Of a stretch of DNA of 64,000 bases, positions 32,220 to 42,079 are shown piece by piece. Each line of letters opens with the position of its first letter. Within the stretch, counting starts at the first letter, position 1. Below the pieces are notes generated by a model, which saw nothing but the letters and a program-made list of their open reading frames with translations, was not told the DNA's origin and made no database searches. Source of the DNA: Arachis hypogaea (taxonomy: Eukaryota; Streptophyta; Magnoliopsida; Fabales; Fabaceae); assembly GCF_003086295.3 (NCBI RefSeq), contig NC_092055.1, positions 121,635,192-121,699,191 on the forward strand. The letters are read 5' to 3'. The translations under genes and the position numbers were made by a program.

Positions 32220-32641
32220 ATTTTACCTTACCGATGGATTTACAGACGGATTTTCTGTTTGTAATCAGAGTGTAAGATGGTTTTCAGACGGAAAATCCGT
32301 CGGAAAATCCGTCTGTAATTACAAACAGAAAATCCGTCGGAAAATCCGTCTGTAATTACAGACGGAAAATTCGTCGGAAAATCCGTCTGTAATTACAGAC
32401 GGAAAATTCGTCTGAAAATCCGTCTGTAATTACAGACGGAAAATCCGTCGGAAAGTTCGTCGCCTTTGAGAAATGGATAGGAAATTTACAGAGGAAAAAT
32501 CCGTCGGTAACTTGTAAAAATCCGTCTGTAATTTTCCGACGAAAAAAAAATCCGTCGGTAAATAATTTTCGACGGAGCTTTTACAGAGGGACAAAAATCC
32601 GTCGGTAATTTCGTCGGTAACCAAAAATCCGTCTGTAATAA
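32220..32641. repeat. right subterminal repeats with 37-bp hairpin array
   Basis: Contains the palindrome CCGTCTGTAATTACAGACGG at 32346, 32383 and 32420, and an imperfect copy at 32309, exactly 37 bp apart, linked by AAAA(A/T)(T/C)CGTC(G/T)GAAAAT spacers. CCGTCGGTAA motifs follow up to the truncated end. The palindromes could form cruciforms and double the binding sites for CACTA proteins. Confidence 0.9.
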
Positions 32642-32832
32642 GAGTTTGATTCATTCTCCTTAATGGGGTTCTCTTGAACTCTCTTGCATGGTATCCCTCC
32701 TCTGCGCCTATCAGCTATCATTTGGCTCCTTGGTCTTTCTCGAAGTTCTCCAAGTGGGGGAGAAACTGCCCTACTAGATTCAGCAGTATCAGTAGAACAA
32801 ACAACTGCACTACGTCTTTTCTTAGGTGGCAT
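32639..32832 (-). pseudogene. gypsy-2 gag N-terminus, copy in A'
   Basis: 64 gag codons from the ATG at 32832 (MPPKKRRSAVVCSTDTAESS). They are identical to 20885-21078 except for single changes (CST versus CAT). The frame then runs across the junction into CACTA subterminal repeats (YYRRIFGYRRNYRRIFVPL), showing directly that the join is inside gag. Its primer-binding site is at about 33056-33069. Confidence 0.85.
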
Positions 32833-33071
32833 CTTCCACCTATTGAGTAAGTAAAGCTACTGGATCAAAAATGACATATGTATATGGGTTCAGAGATAAT
32901 AGGACAGACAAAAAGAATTATGAGAACAAAGGATTAAAGACAACTTCCTATAGGCCTCTGGTAACATCACACTTTGTGAAAATGGGCTGGCTTCCATTCG
33001 TACAATTGTGATCATACTAAAGGACACTTGCTCCAAATTAAACAGAAAAACCTAAGACTCTGATACCACTT

Positions 33072-34044
33072 TGTCATGGCCCAAACCAAGCCATGACTGG
33101 TGCTCAAGGTACAAGTCTCTCAGCAAGCCAAATGACCAAATTTTCAGAAAAACTGATAGAATCTCCTTTATTCCTAGAACCTTACTAACATGAATATTAT
33201 CTTCCTGTATCAATAATAAACATCCATTTTCAAAGACAACAACAACAACATATTCCAATCATATCCACAACCAAACATGTCAAAAGTCACATCATATACA
33301 TTAAGTTGATAACTAAAGTATATAGTTAAATCCATACGTTTTACATAACCAAGTCATAATTACTATCTAAATAGTTCGAAATTCAAAATAATATAACCCA
33401 CACGAGGATCCTGCTTGTGACATATGGAGCACTGACATAATCTAGAGTTTTGAGCAAAGGTTCCATTACGTAAACACAAAGCCCTTGGAAGGAACAAAGG
33501 CTCACCGAAATGACTAAGACCTATTGAGGGGCAGGTGGAATAAAACCTGGAATGACACCTGTATCTGAAAAATATAGGAATATAATTGGGTGAGTTTTGT
33601 AACTCAGTGAGCAAACATTATATCTATAACCCAAACATCGTATCTATAATCCACACAAGACGATACAAACTTTACCTTAAAAGTCGTATTTCTTTTTAGA
33701 GATAAGAAAGTCATATTAAGTAAATATGGTAATAATTAGATAAGTAATTAAAAGGATGAACTGAAATGGGAGTTCCAATTCCAGAAATCAAATCAAATCG
33801 AATATTACACACTTAGGGTGGCTCCACCTCTAAGGGTAGCCCTTTCCTCTAGTGTGCCCGTACGGTATAACAGATCCAACATGTGGCCTACACGTTAGGC
33901 TAGCAACGTCCCTACTAGCTGAGGTCTGAGCCAGATGCATATAGGTTAACGTCATAACCGCCGTTAACTACGATTTTCTAGTCAGAGTCTTCCAAACCAA
34001 TTCAAGCTAAATCACTTATAACAAATCTCTAATGCTTGTAACAT
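33072..34044 (-). repeat. gypsy-2 truncated LTR, copy in A'
   Basis: Starts TGTCATGGCCCAAACC and stops at the same CACTA family-2 junction as 22290. It is near-identical to 21318-22290. Confidence 0.85.
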
Positions 34045-35622
34045 GTTTTGAAAATGCTTTACTGTATTAATCATGTTTGATCTATTTGTATGTTATCTTA
34101 ATAATGATTGAAAAAAATTAATAAGTTGAGAAGGGTTGATGGATATTCAGTTTGGATAGAACCCTTCAAGGGTGGTTAAATCTGAATTTTAGGGGAAACT
34201 CTATCGAATTTTTATAAGATTTTTAATGAAATCAAAAAAATTAAAATTATGTTTTCGAAATTAGAATTAAGATTTCCTGTATTTTGGTTCATATATATTT
34301 GTCTGTCATTGTTTAATTTGTTCGTTTATTTTTTGTTTGGTTGATATATTAATTTGTAGTCTTAGTCGTTGAATCGTGAGGCGACACTCGCAGAGAGACC
34401 TTCAAGTATACCCATACTTTAAAGGTAAACAAAGAGAGATTTTCTGACGAGCGGTCTATAGCCCATTATGTGAGTTTAAATTAATCCTAAGTTTCAACTT
34501 TATTTGGTTTAAAGTCAATTATTTAACTATTATCATAATCACAACCAACTTGTGTCACAAGAAGAGTACACGCAGAGGTTGGAGGCCGCAAACCAATAAT
34601 CTTAGCCGCCTAGTAGGGCTGACGAAGCCGGCTCTGAGACCTCAGTGGTGGATCCTGATGGGATTTGGCGCGAGACCACCCATGAACCCCACAAGAATCA
34701 TGCTTCAGGTTGGGGTCGTTCTTCGCCAGCAGCCTCCGCTCCTTTGCCTTGGCGGCTTCTTCTGCCTCTACCTCTGCCATCAGTAGCCTGCTGATCCCCT
34801 GGAAGTTGTTGACTTGAGGGAGGAGGTGTAGACGCTAACACAGGAGCTTCACCAGCAAGCGGAGCAGTATGAGCAGAGATATCGTGAGATTCTTGCACGT
34901 GTTGCCATCAGCTCGGACTTGACGGAGAAGCTGGAGCAGCTCGATCGGTTGTGACAGCATATGGAGGAGTACAGCCAGTAGATATGCGCCGAAAGTAGCG
35001 GCGCTGCTGTTTCTAGCGACAACGCTGTCGGTGGGGCACTGACGGTAGCACCTACTCCGCCGCCTCAGTAAGTGGACCACGACGATGACGGCGACGAATA
35101 TTACCGGGATCTGTAGGATATAGGGTTTTATGCATTTTTGTTTGTCTACTTTATTGTATTCTATATTTGTGACATTTTATTTTATTCAGACCATTTATTT
35201 TTTAATAAAATAATTTGTTGATTTCTGGCAACTTTAAATTTCTGCTAACAATTTTGGTAATAAGAGTCTACTAATTATGGCTTAACTGTGCCAAAAAAAT
35301 TTAAAAAATAAAATTAACATTACCATAGGATTTATCATCGGATAATTCCGATGGTAACTTGGCGCCTAAACACGTGAAACGGCGCCAAAGTTACCGTTAA
35401 ATGTATCTGACGGTAACCATCAACACAATCTTGCCAAATCTATTGAAAAGACCAACATAAAATCTGCTGGTAATTAGCGTCGGGCAAAATAAATCCGCCG
35501 GTAAGCAATTTTCGACAACGTTTATACCGTCAATCCAAGGACGATGGCATTCTTTTTAGCGGCAAATTTATTTGATTAATCCAACTGTAAATCCGACGGT
35601 ACTCACTATTTTTCTTATAGTG
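34045..35622 (+). mobile_element. CACTA family-2 fragment, 3' part (copy 2)
   Basis: Near-identical to 22291-23851. It ends TTTCTTATAGTG at 35622. It holds an extra 16 bp (GTCGGGCAAAATAAAT-type) near 35480 relative to copy 1. The extra bases contain a GTCGGG subterminal motif, so copy 1 probably lost them. Confidence 0.8.
34364..35115 (+). pseudogene. Ptta/En/Spm transposon protein remnant (copy 2)
   Basis: Same broken reading frames as copy 1, ending at the TAG at 35113-35115. Differences include GGAGGAGGTGTAG for GGAGGAGTGTAA, a one-base indel, which shifts a different stretch out of frame from copy 1. The two remnants have thus decayed separately since duplication, though only slightly. 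Confidence 0.65.
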
Positions 35623-35911
35623 ATACCTAAGTTTTAGATATTTAAATTTTAGAAGTTTTGGATTTTTTTGGGAATATACATTAAAAAATTAAATGAAAAA
35701 AATATATTTAGATTTCAAATATTTAATTAGTTTTTTTATAATTTTGGATATTTCGTTTTGTTATATTTTTTATGTTTTTTTTAATGATTTTAGATTTTTT
35801 TGTTATATTTTAAATATTTTTTATAATTTTAAATTTTTTTGGTTAAATTTTAAATTTTTTTTCAATAATTTTAAACGTTTCTTTTTATTCAGCATTTTGG
35901 TATAAAGTTAA

Positions 35912-37362
35912 AGGTTAAGTATTTTTTTCGTCCCGAAGATCTGAGGTCAAAATCAAAATTGTCTCTGACATTTTTTCATATTAAAATCATCCTCAACATT
36001 ATAAAATGTTATAAAATCGTCTTTTCGTCCATAAACAATATTTTTTGGACAATTTTATCCTTAAACAAAAATAAAAAACCCTCCTTACCCTCACCCTTTC
36101 CCTCTCCCTTTCGGATAATTATGCATAATCATGATCATTGCTGCATCTCTCTCTCTCTTCATCTTCCTCTTCCTTTCCTCATAGCCATCACCACTGCCAC
36201 CATTATACCTTCTTCACCATTACACCTTTTTCACTATCACCCACCCACAAACTAAATTCAGCAATAACAACAACCAAATTCAGTAACAACAAATTCAATA
36301 ACAAATTCAGCAATGTCAATAAATTCAGCAACAGCAACACACTTTCAGCAACAGCAAAATCAAAATGAATCAACAACAACAGCAACATCCCCAAAATAAA
36401 TTAACAGAAATTTTATATTTAACAACAATTCAGCAATCATCAACCGCAACTTCAGATCCAAAATCAAGAACAAAAGAAATTTAAAAAAAAATAAAAAAAA
36501 GAAATGATGTTTAATGTTCTTCAAAAATTAAAAAAAAAAAAGAAGAACAAAAAGAGGAAGAAGGAAGTGACGGTGCAGAAACCTACTTCCATCAACCTCT
36601 GGCCGCCGCCACTCTCAGTGCGCTGGTTCTACCCTCCTTCTTCCTCCCCTTCTTTTCTTCTTCCACTTCCTTTCAACTGCCACCCACTATCGCCGTCTAT
36701 CGAAAGCCAACAACAACTACAAGCGCCGCCACTCCCTTCCTAGAACAAGTCACAGCACTGCCATGTCGGAGGATTCGAAACTGAAGACGATAAACTCGAA
36801 GACGCTTCTATCGATCCAACCACTCTCCGTTCTCCACCTTCCCAACCTCTCACAACTAACCTCACTCTTCCTACCCCCATCGATCCCCAACCTGATCTTA
36901 AACCCCCACCTCCGATCTCTCAAAACTACCTCCCACCACCTTCGATTTCTGGACGAGAATGAGTTCGAAGGCCTCCCCATCAAACATCCCTCCTGCGATC
37001 TCAATGTTTCCCACTCCGATTCCACTTTCCCTCTCACTCCTTTAAATGCTCTCTGCCTCTTTTGTTTTTTATTTTTATTTTATAATTTTTTTCAAGTAGA
37101 TGTAATTTGGTGAAGGGGAGAAAAAGTCTAGGAAAAAGAAAGAGAGAAAGAGGTCCGGTGATGATAATGATTAATGAAGGGGTTTAGTGGGGGTAGGGGG
37201 AGAGTTTTTTTAGGATAAAATCGTGATAAAAATGTTGTTTATGGACAAAAGGACGATTTTATAATGTTTTGTAACGTTGAGGATGATTTTAATAACAAAA
37301 AAAGGTCAGAGATAATTTTAATTTTGACCTAAGACCTTAAGGACGAAAAAAATAGTTAACCT
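35912..37362. mobile_element. Mutator-like element (copy 2)
   Basis: Same 1451-bp length, inverted ends and flanking AAAGTTAA/AAAGGTAA as copy 1 at 24141-25591. It was carried along by the segment duplication and is not a separate insertion, because the flanks are identical. Confidence 0.8.
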
Positions 37363-37576
37363 AAAGGTAATTAATTTATTAAAATATTGATAGAAGAGGA
37401 TATTGGTTTTCTAGACTTTTCCTATATCAAACCAATACAATAAAGGTCCAAACCGTTTAATGAAAGTTCGTCGGATAAAATGGATGGATCTATATATTAT
37501 TTTATTGAGTAATGTTAGGAAAGTAACATTATAGTAATTAATTTCAGCCAACATTATAGCAACTTGTCAAACAAGA

Positions 37577-38252
37577 TTAGTAATGAAATTCACCAAAAAT
37601 TAAGCTATTGTTGAGTTTGAATTTTGAATTTTTTTTAATTGAGTTTCAGATATTTTTACGTTAAAAATTTTAAATGTTTTTTTATACCAAATATTAGCTA
37701 CAATATTGACTGTATAATGTTATCTTCCGATATTTTTTATATTTTATTTTATTGTTTAAAATGAACATGCGAAAAATAACAAATAGTTTGCTCTATGCAA
37801 AAACTCTCTAACTTATCGTTTATTTAGTTGAGTTTTACTCTGAGTCAGGGACGTTTATCCGTGTGTGATTGTGGGGCAAGCATTCTCACTATAATTTAAA
37901 TTTTTTTGAGTAATATAGGATAATAATATTTATTTATTTTTTTAAATTATTAAATTTGATTCTACAATAATTTTTTACTCAATTTTAAATATTTTATAAT
38001 TAATTTACAAATTTTATATTAGATGTTATTAGAATAACTAATTCTCAATTTAAATAAAATTTATATTTTTTTTTAGAAATCGGCTCGAAAGAATATTATT
38101 TATCTTTTTTATATTAATTTTATTTTATTTTTGTAGCAAGTGTATTAATTGAAATAATTTTTTCAATTATAAATCTCAATAACAGTTAGCTTCTAAATTC
38201 TAATTGTATGAGAAGTAAATTTTTAAATAATTATTTACTGATATATATATAT
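37577..38252. other. AT-rich sequence without genes
   Basis: Very AT-rich, with poly(T) tracts and no open frame of note. It starts at the right edge of unit A' and is probably the original flank of that segment. Confidence 0.6.
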
Positions 38253-38388
38253 TACACGTCCAAGTCTTTTTATGAACTAAATTTAACCAAATTAAACAAT
38301 AAGACTTAAAATTATACTTGTCATAACTGATTTTATTATCTTAAACTAACTTAGTTAGACTTGGTTAACAAAAAGACTTGGATGTGTA
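38253..38388. mobile_element. 136-bp MITE
   Basis: Inverted ends of about 25 bp: TACACGTCCAAGTCTTTTT at the left, and the inverse of AAAAAGACTTGGATGTGTA at the right, with one difference over the outer 19 bp and more further in. It has a short AT-rich centre and no coding capacity. A target duplication is not clear in the AT-rich flanks, so the superfamily is unassigned. Confidence 0.75.
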
Positions 38389-39370
38389 GCATTATTTTAT
38401 ATAAAAAAAGAGATATTTTGATTGTATTGTTAAAAAGAGATTACTCGTTTTTTAAAAAAAATATGAAACCTAAATAATAAAATTCTAAATTATATGTTAT
38501 TATTAAATTACTATTTTAGTGTTTTAATTTATAAATTAGATATTTTAAAGACTAATTATATTATATGTACATAGAAAAATAACTATCTATATTAAAATAT
38601 AAAATATATATTGAAAATAAATTAAATAATACATGTATTTATATACAAATATATAATAATTAATGAATAATTTGATAACTGATTTTTATGTATACATAAT
38701 ATTTTTATTATAAAAATTATTATATTATATATATTTTGTTTTTATTATTAAAATTTTTTAGATCCTCTGAATATATTTTTGTTTTTTTTTTTTCCCTTAA
38801 TTTTGAGATTCAAATAGGATAACAGATGGATCTTTTGAACTTTAAAAAAAATAAAAGTAAATGTTTTTTTAAATAAATAAGCATCTTTAATTGGGTTCGC
38901 TATTTTGACCATTTTTTAAATTTTTCAATAGGTTAAATGGATAAGACCTATTAAGTTTCTAATTTTTACGGATCTAATATTGGAGTGATAAGTTCCTCTA
39001 TTTAAGGAGGATATTTTTGTCCAATCCATAATAAAACAAAATTGAAGGAGCCTTTGGTCCATTTTAATTTTACTTAAAAAAGAAATGTTTATACGAATGT
39101 TGTTTTGGACTTTGGTATCAAAGAACACACTTCATGATTTATTTTCGGAGGGGGACCTTTCATGATCACCGCTCTACTATACCATCATCTGTCTGGACTC
39201 CGTGATTTCAAATCAGTCCACCATTCAACAAAGCCCAAAAGATATGAGCCCTATATAATAAACCAACAAACAAAATACCAAAAGAAAACCAACAAACAAA
39301 AAGGTCGGCAATATTAGATGCCTCACAAAGAACTGCACGGGGTTCAAATCCTAGGTTAAAATCCTAGGTT
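38389..39370. other. AT-rich sequence without genes
   Basis: No open frame with a domain. At 39345-39355 GGTTCAAATCC resembles a Pol III B box, and AATCCTAGGTTAA is tandemly repeated at about 39353-39375. No A box or tRNA fold could be made. Confidence 0.5.
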
Positions 39371-39433
39371 AAACTGAGGAAGTGGAATCCAGACCAAAAA
39401 AAAAAAAAAAAAAAAAAACTGAGGAAGTGGAAT
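39371..39433 (+). mobile_element. minute poly(A) retroinsertion with long target duplication
   Basis: CTGAGGAAGTGGAAT occurs at 39374-39388 and again at 39419-39433; including ambiguous A residues the repeat is up to 18 bp. Between the copies lie only CCAGACC and 23 A. A 15-18 bp direct repeat with a terminal poly(A) is the footprint of LINE-type target-primed reverse transcription, here with nearly all of the copied RNA missing. Confidence 0.65.
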
Positions 39434-39546
39434 ATAAAACTCATAATAATAGTAGTATGCGAGTGTGTGTTGTGTAAGAAAAAAAATTCTTTAATATGAG
39501 TTATTCGATTAGCTCCAAAATATGTTTATTTCAGTATTTTAATTAA

Positions 39547-41028
39547 GATTAAATCTTTAAAGTGGTCCTGAGATTGACGCGGTGCATCAAAATCGTTTTT
39601 GAGATTTTAATTGTATTAATTACGTCTCTGAAATTGAAAAAATTACACCATATTAGTCTCTGACCTGTTTTCTATTAACGACGCACTGACGTAGATCTTT
39701 GGTGACACGTGTCACCTCAAGATTTGGCCACGTGTAACGATATGATGACGTGTCGATCAGCGACGCGTAACATGCTGACGTAGATGGTTATGCAACGAGC
39801 CACAATGTTATTTGTCCACATGCCATCTACTATGTCATCATTATATATGTACCAAATTGGTCCCTTACTTTGCATCAAATGACTCATTTTAGTCCCTAAA
39901 ATTTAATGTCGTATACCAAATTAGTCCCTTCACCAAATTTTTCTCATTTTTTTGTAAATTTAATTCTCAATATTTTTTTATGTACTAATTTTAATATATT
40001 TTTTATTATACAATTTTTTATAATAATAATAATTTTAATTAATAATTTTAATTTGTATCATTAAAGTACATGTTAACTAAATCCAAAATTTTATTATTGT
40101 CTCTTGTATTTATTTGTATCTGTTTTAATACTGTTCAAGTCATGGTTACAATAAGTGCTTATATTAATTAATAGTGTAATATATGAAAAGGTCGCCTAGT
40201 TAAGTTATAGATAAAATAAATTATTATAATCGACAGTATAAATTTATCTTACTAATTTAGTGAGAAATCAATTATATAGGGAATTGTACATTCTTAAAAC
40301 GGATGTGGAATAATGAATTTATATTAGTTAACAAATGCCTTATCAACTATTCATAAAATATTTATTAAGGTGTTAAATATTAAAAAGTTTGTATTAAGAA
40401 ATATTATTATGCTCTTAACTTATACTCTTTACTAAATCAATATCAATATCTCATATAATTCTTTTAATAAAGTATTGTAGAAAAAAATTTGTATAATTAA
40501 AACTAAAATTTTTAAAATATTTTATAAAAGTACTTGTATTTAAATAACTTTTGAAAAGATAAAATTAAAAGTAGTGTATTCAAAGATATTAAAAATTCTG
40601 AATTTATAAAAAAATAGGAGAAAAAACTAATAAAAGGACAAATTTGGTGCGCGACATTCAATTTCAGGGACTAAATGAGTCATTTGATGTATATGTAACG
40701 ATGACATAGTGGATGACATGTGGGCAAATAATAGTGTGACACGTGGCAAAATAGCATTGTGACACGTGGCATCACCATCCACGTCAGCATGCTACGTGTC
40801 GCTAACCGACACGTTATCATATTGTTACACATGACCAAACCATGAGGTGACATGTGTCACCAAAGGTCTACGTCATCAAACCACGTCAGCGCATCGTTAA
40901 CAGAAAATAGGTCGGGGACTAATATGGTGCAATTTTTTAATCTCAGGAACGTAATTGGTGCAATTGGAATCTCAGGGATAATTTTGGTGTACATCATCGA
41001 TCTCAGGGACCACTTTAAAAATTTAGTC
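39547..41028. mobile_element. Mutator-like element with about 400-bp inverted arms
   Basis: The left arm (39547 to about 39955) and right arm (about 40600-41028) are inverse complements over most of their length. Shared blocks are TTTAAAGTGGTCC / GGACCACTTTAAA, TTTGGTGACACGTGTCACC / GGTGACATGTGTCACCAAA, and CAAATGACTCATTT / AAATGAGTCATTTG. The centre is AT-rich and non-coding. Long TIRs without a transposase fit a non-autonomous MULE. The 9-bp target duplication expected for MULEs is not clean. Confidence 0.8.
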
Positions 41029-41770
41029 TACTAATTGAATCAAAACTTTTCTTTCGTCTTGGAAAATTTTTAAAAATTTTAAAAAATATTTAATATTTAA
41101 TTTGTTTTAATTTTGTCATTATATTTTAAATGTGTTTTAGTTATAAACTTACTATTAATCTTTTTACAATTAATTATTAGTCAATTTTTTTTAAATTTTA
41201 TCTATTTCAATCTCAGTTCTAAATTCAAAATTCTAAATTAATTTTCCAATTCTCTCCTAAGTCCTCCGTTGTAACCCACCCACCTATCCTCAAATTCCAA
41301 CTCTTCATCGCCACCTACCTCACTCCAAATTACAGTTGTCGTCGCCTCCCACTTTACCATAACCACATCTCCACTAACATCAATATTAACAGCAACAACA
41401 ACAAAAGACTAGAAGGTTGGAAAAGGGGGAAGGGATAGGTTGATGGTAGCAAAGATGGAGCAAAATAAAGGGCAAATGCAGAGACGGAGTAGAAGCAAAG
41501 GCAAATGATGGCAAAAACAGAAGAGGTGAATGTTAAAGGAAGAATCAAAGGTAAGTGACAAAAAAGCTAAAGAAAATTGTGGCTGAAGCAGAAATGGAGG
41601 TGAATGACGGAAAACAAAAAGCATAGCCAAATGGAAGTGAAGTAGAAGTAAATGCGATGATAATGGTGATGATGACTTTCTCTTTTTCTCGATCCCTCTA
41701 TATCCCTAGATGTTTGTCTATTTAGAAGGATAATGGGTGGTTACTGGTGGTGTATGGCTACAGTTTGGAC
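41029..41770. other. sequence without recognised features
   Basis: AT-rich at first, then a CA/GA-rich part (41330-41690). Open frames here are short, composition-driven and lack domains. Nothing further seen. Confidence 0.5.
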
Positions 41771-41950
41771 TGTATTCGTACCTTTTGGTCAGAATGAGAT
41801 GATGTTCCAGAAACCTCGACTTGAACCATGTTCATACTGGGCCGGAAGGGCTCCCTGCAAAGACACTCTAATGCTTAAGTTAGAAGTGATCATAGGAGAT
41901 AGCGATAGGTTTTTGTTACCTGTCTCGAGTTTTCTTCTTCCCTGATTTAT
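41771..41950 (-). repeat. gypsy-4 LTR remnant (3' side)
   Basis: Begins TGTATTCGTACCTTTTGGTC and follows 45951-46125 with substitutions. The rest of the LTR and the polypurine tract cannot be placed. Confidence 0.6.
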
Positions 41951-42079
41951 ATCTTTCTTGGGTATTCTGTTATGGCATTTATTGCCCCAGATGTGCGTTT
42001 CATTCTTTGAGATTTTTCATTTTTCCGAGTTTGATACTCCAATACTTAAGTTTGATACTCGCCATTAACTTCGGAGGTT

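Larger units (their letters stand above)
25806..32641 (+). mobile_element. Pack-CACTA, family 1, carrying host gene fragments
   Basis: Begins with a perfect CACTA end (CACTACTAGAAAACTAGT) and dense TTACAGACGGA/TCCGTCTGTAA subterminal repeats at both ends (25826-26095; 32220-32641). The right end stops at CCGTCTGTAATAA, about 17 bp short of the expected terminus. No transposase or tnpA frame is present. The interior holds plus-strand exon-intron fragments of at least five unrelated genes. The 3 bp before the left end are AGA, and the same AGA ends the uninterrupted site in A' (37574-37576). With one end gone the element should be immobile. Confidence 0.9.
32639..37576 (+). repeat. duplicated unit A', direct repeat of unit A
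   Basis: Starts within a 3-bp overlap TAA (32639-32641) shared by the CACTA end and gypsy-2 gag. It follows unit A base for base with few differences and ends CAACTTGTCAAACAAGA. It then runs on into TTAGTAATGAAATTCACC, the presumed original flank. It contains no CACTA at the position where A has one. Confidence 0.95.

Noticed and set aside
32639..37576. Unit A' as an independent set of insertions of the same elements
   Set aside because: Order, truncation points and flanks of all elements are identical in A and A', so one segment duplication is the only simple explanation.
39330..39375. A tRNA gene or complete SINE
   Set aside because: A B-box-like GGTTCAAATCC is present, but no A box, no cloverleaf pairing and no anticodon arm could be found.
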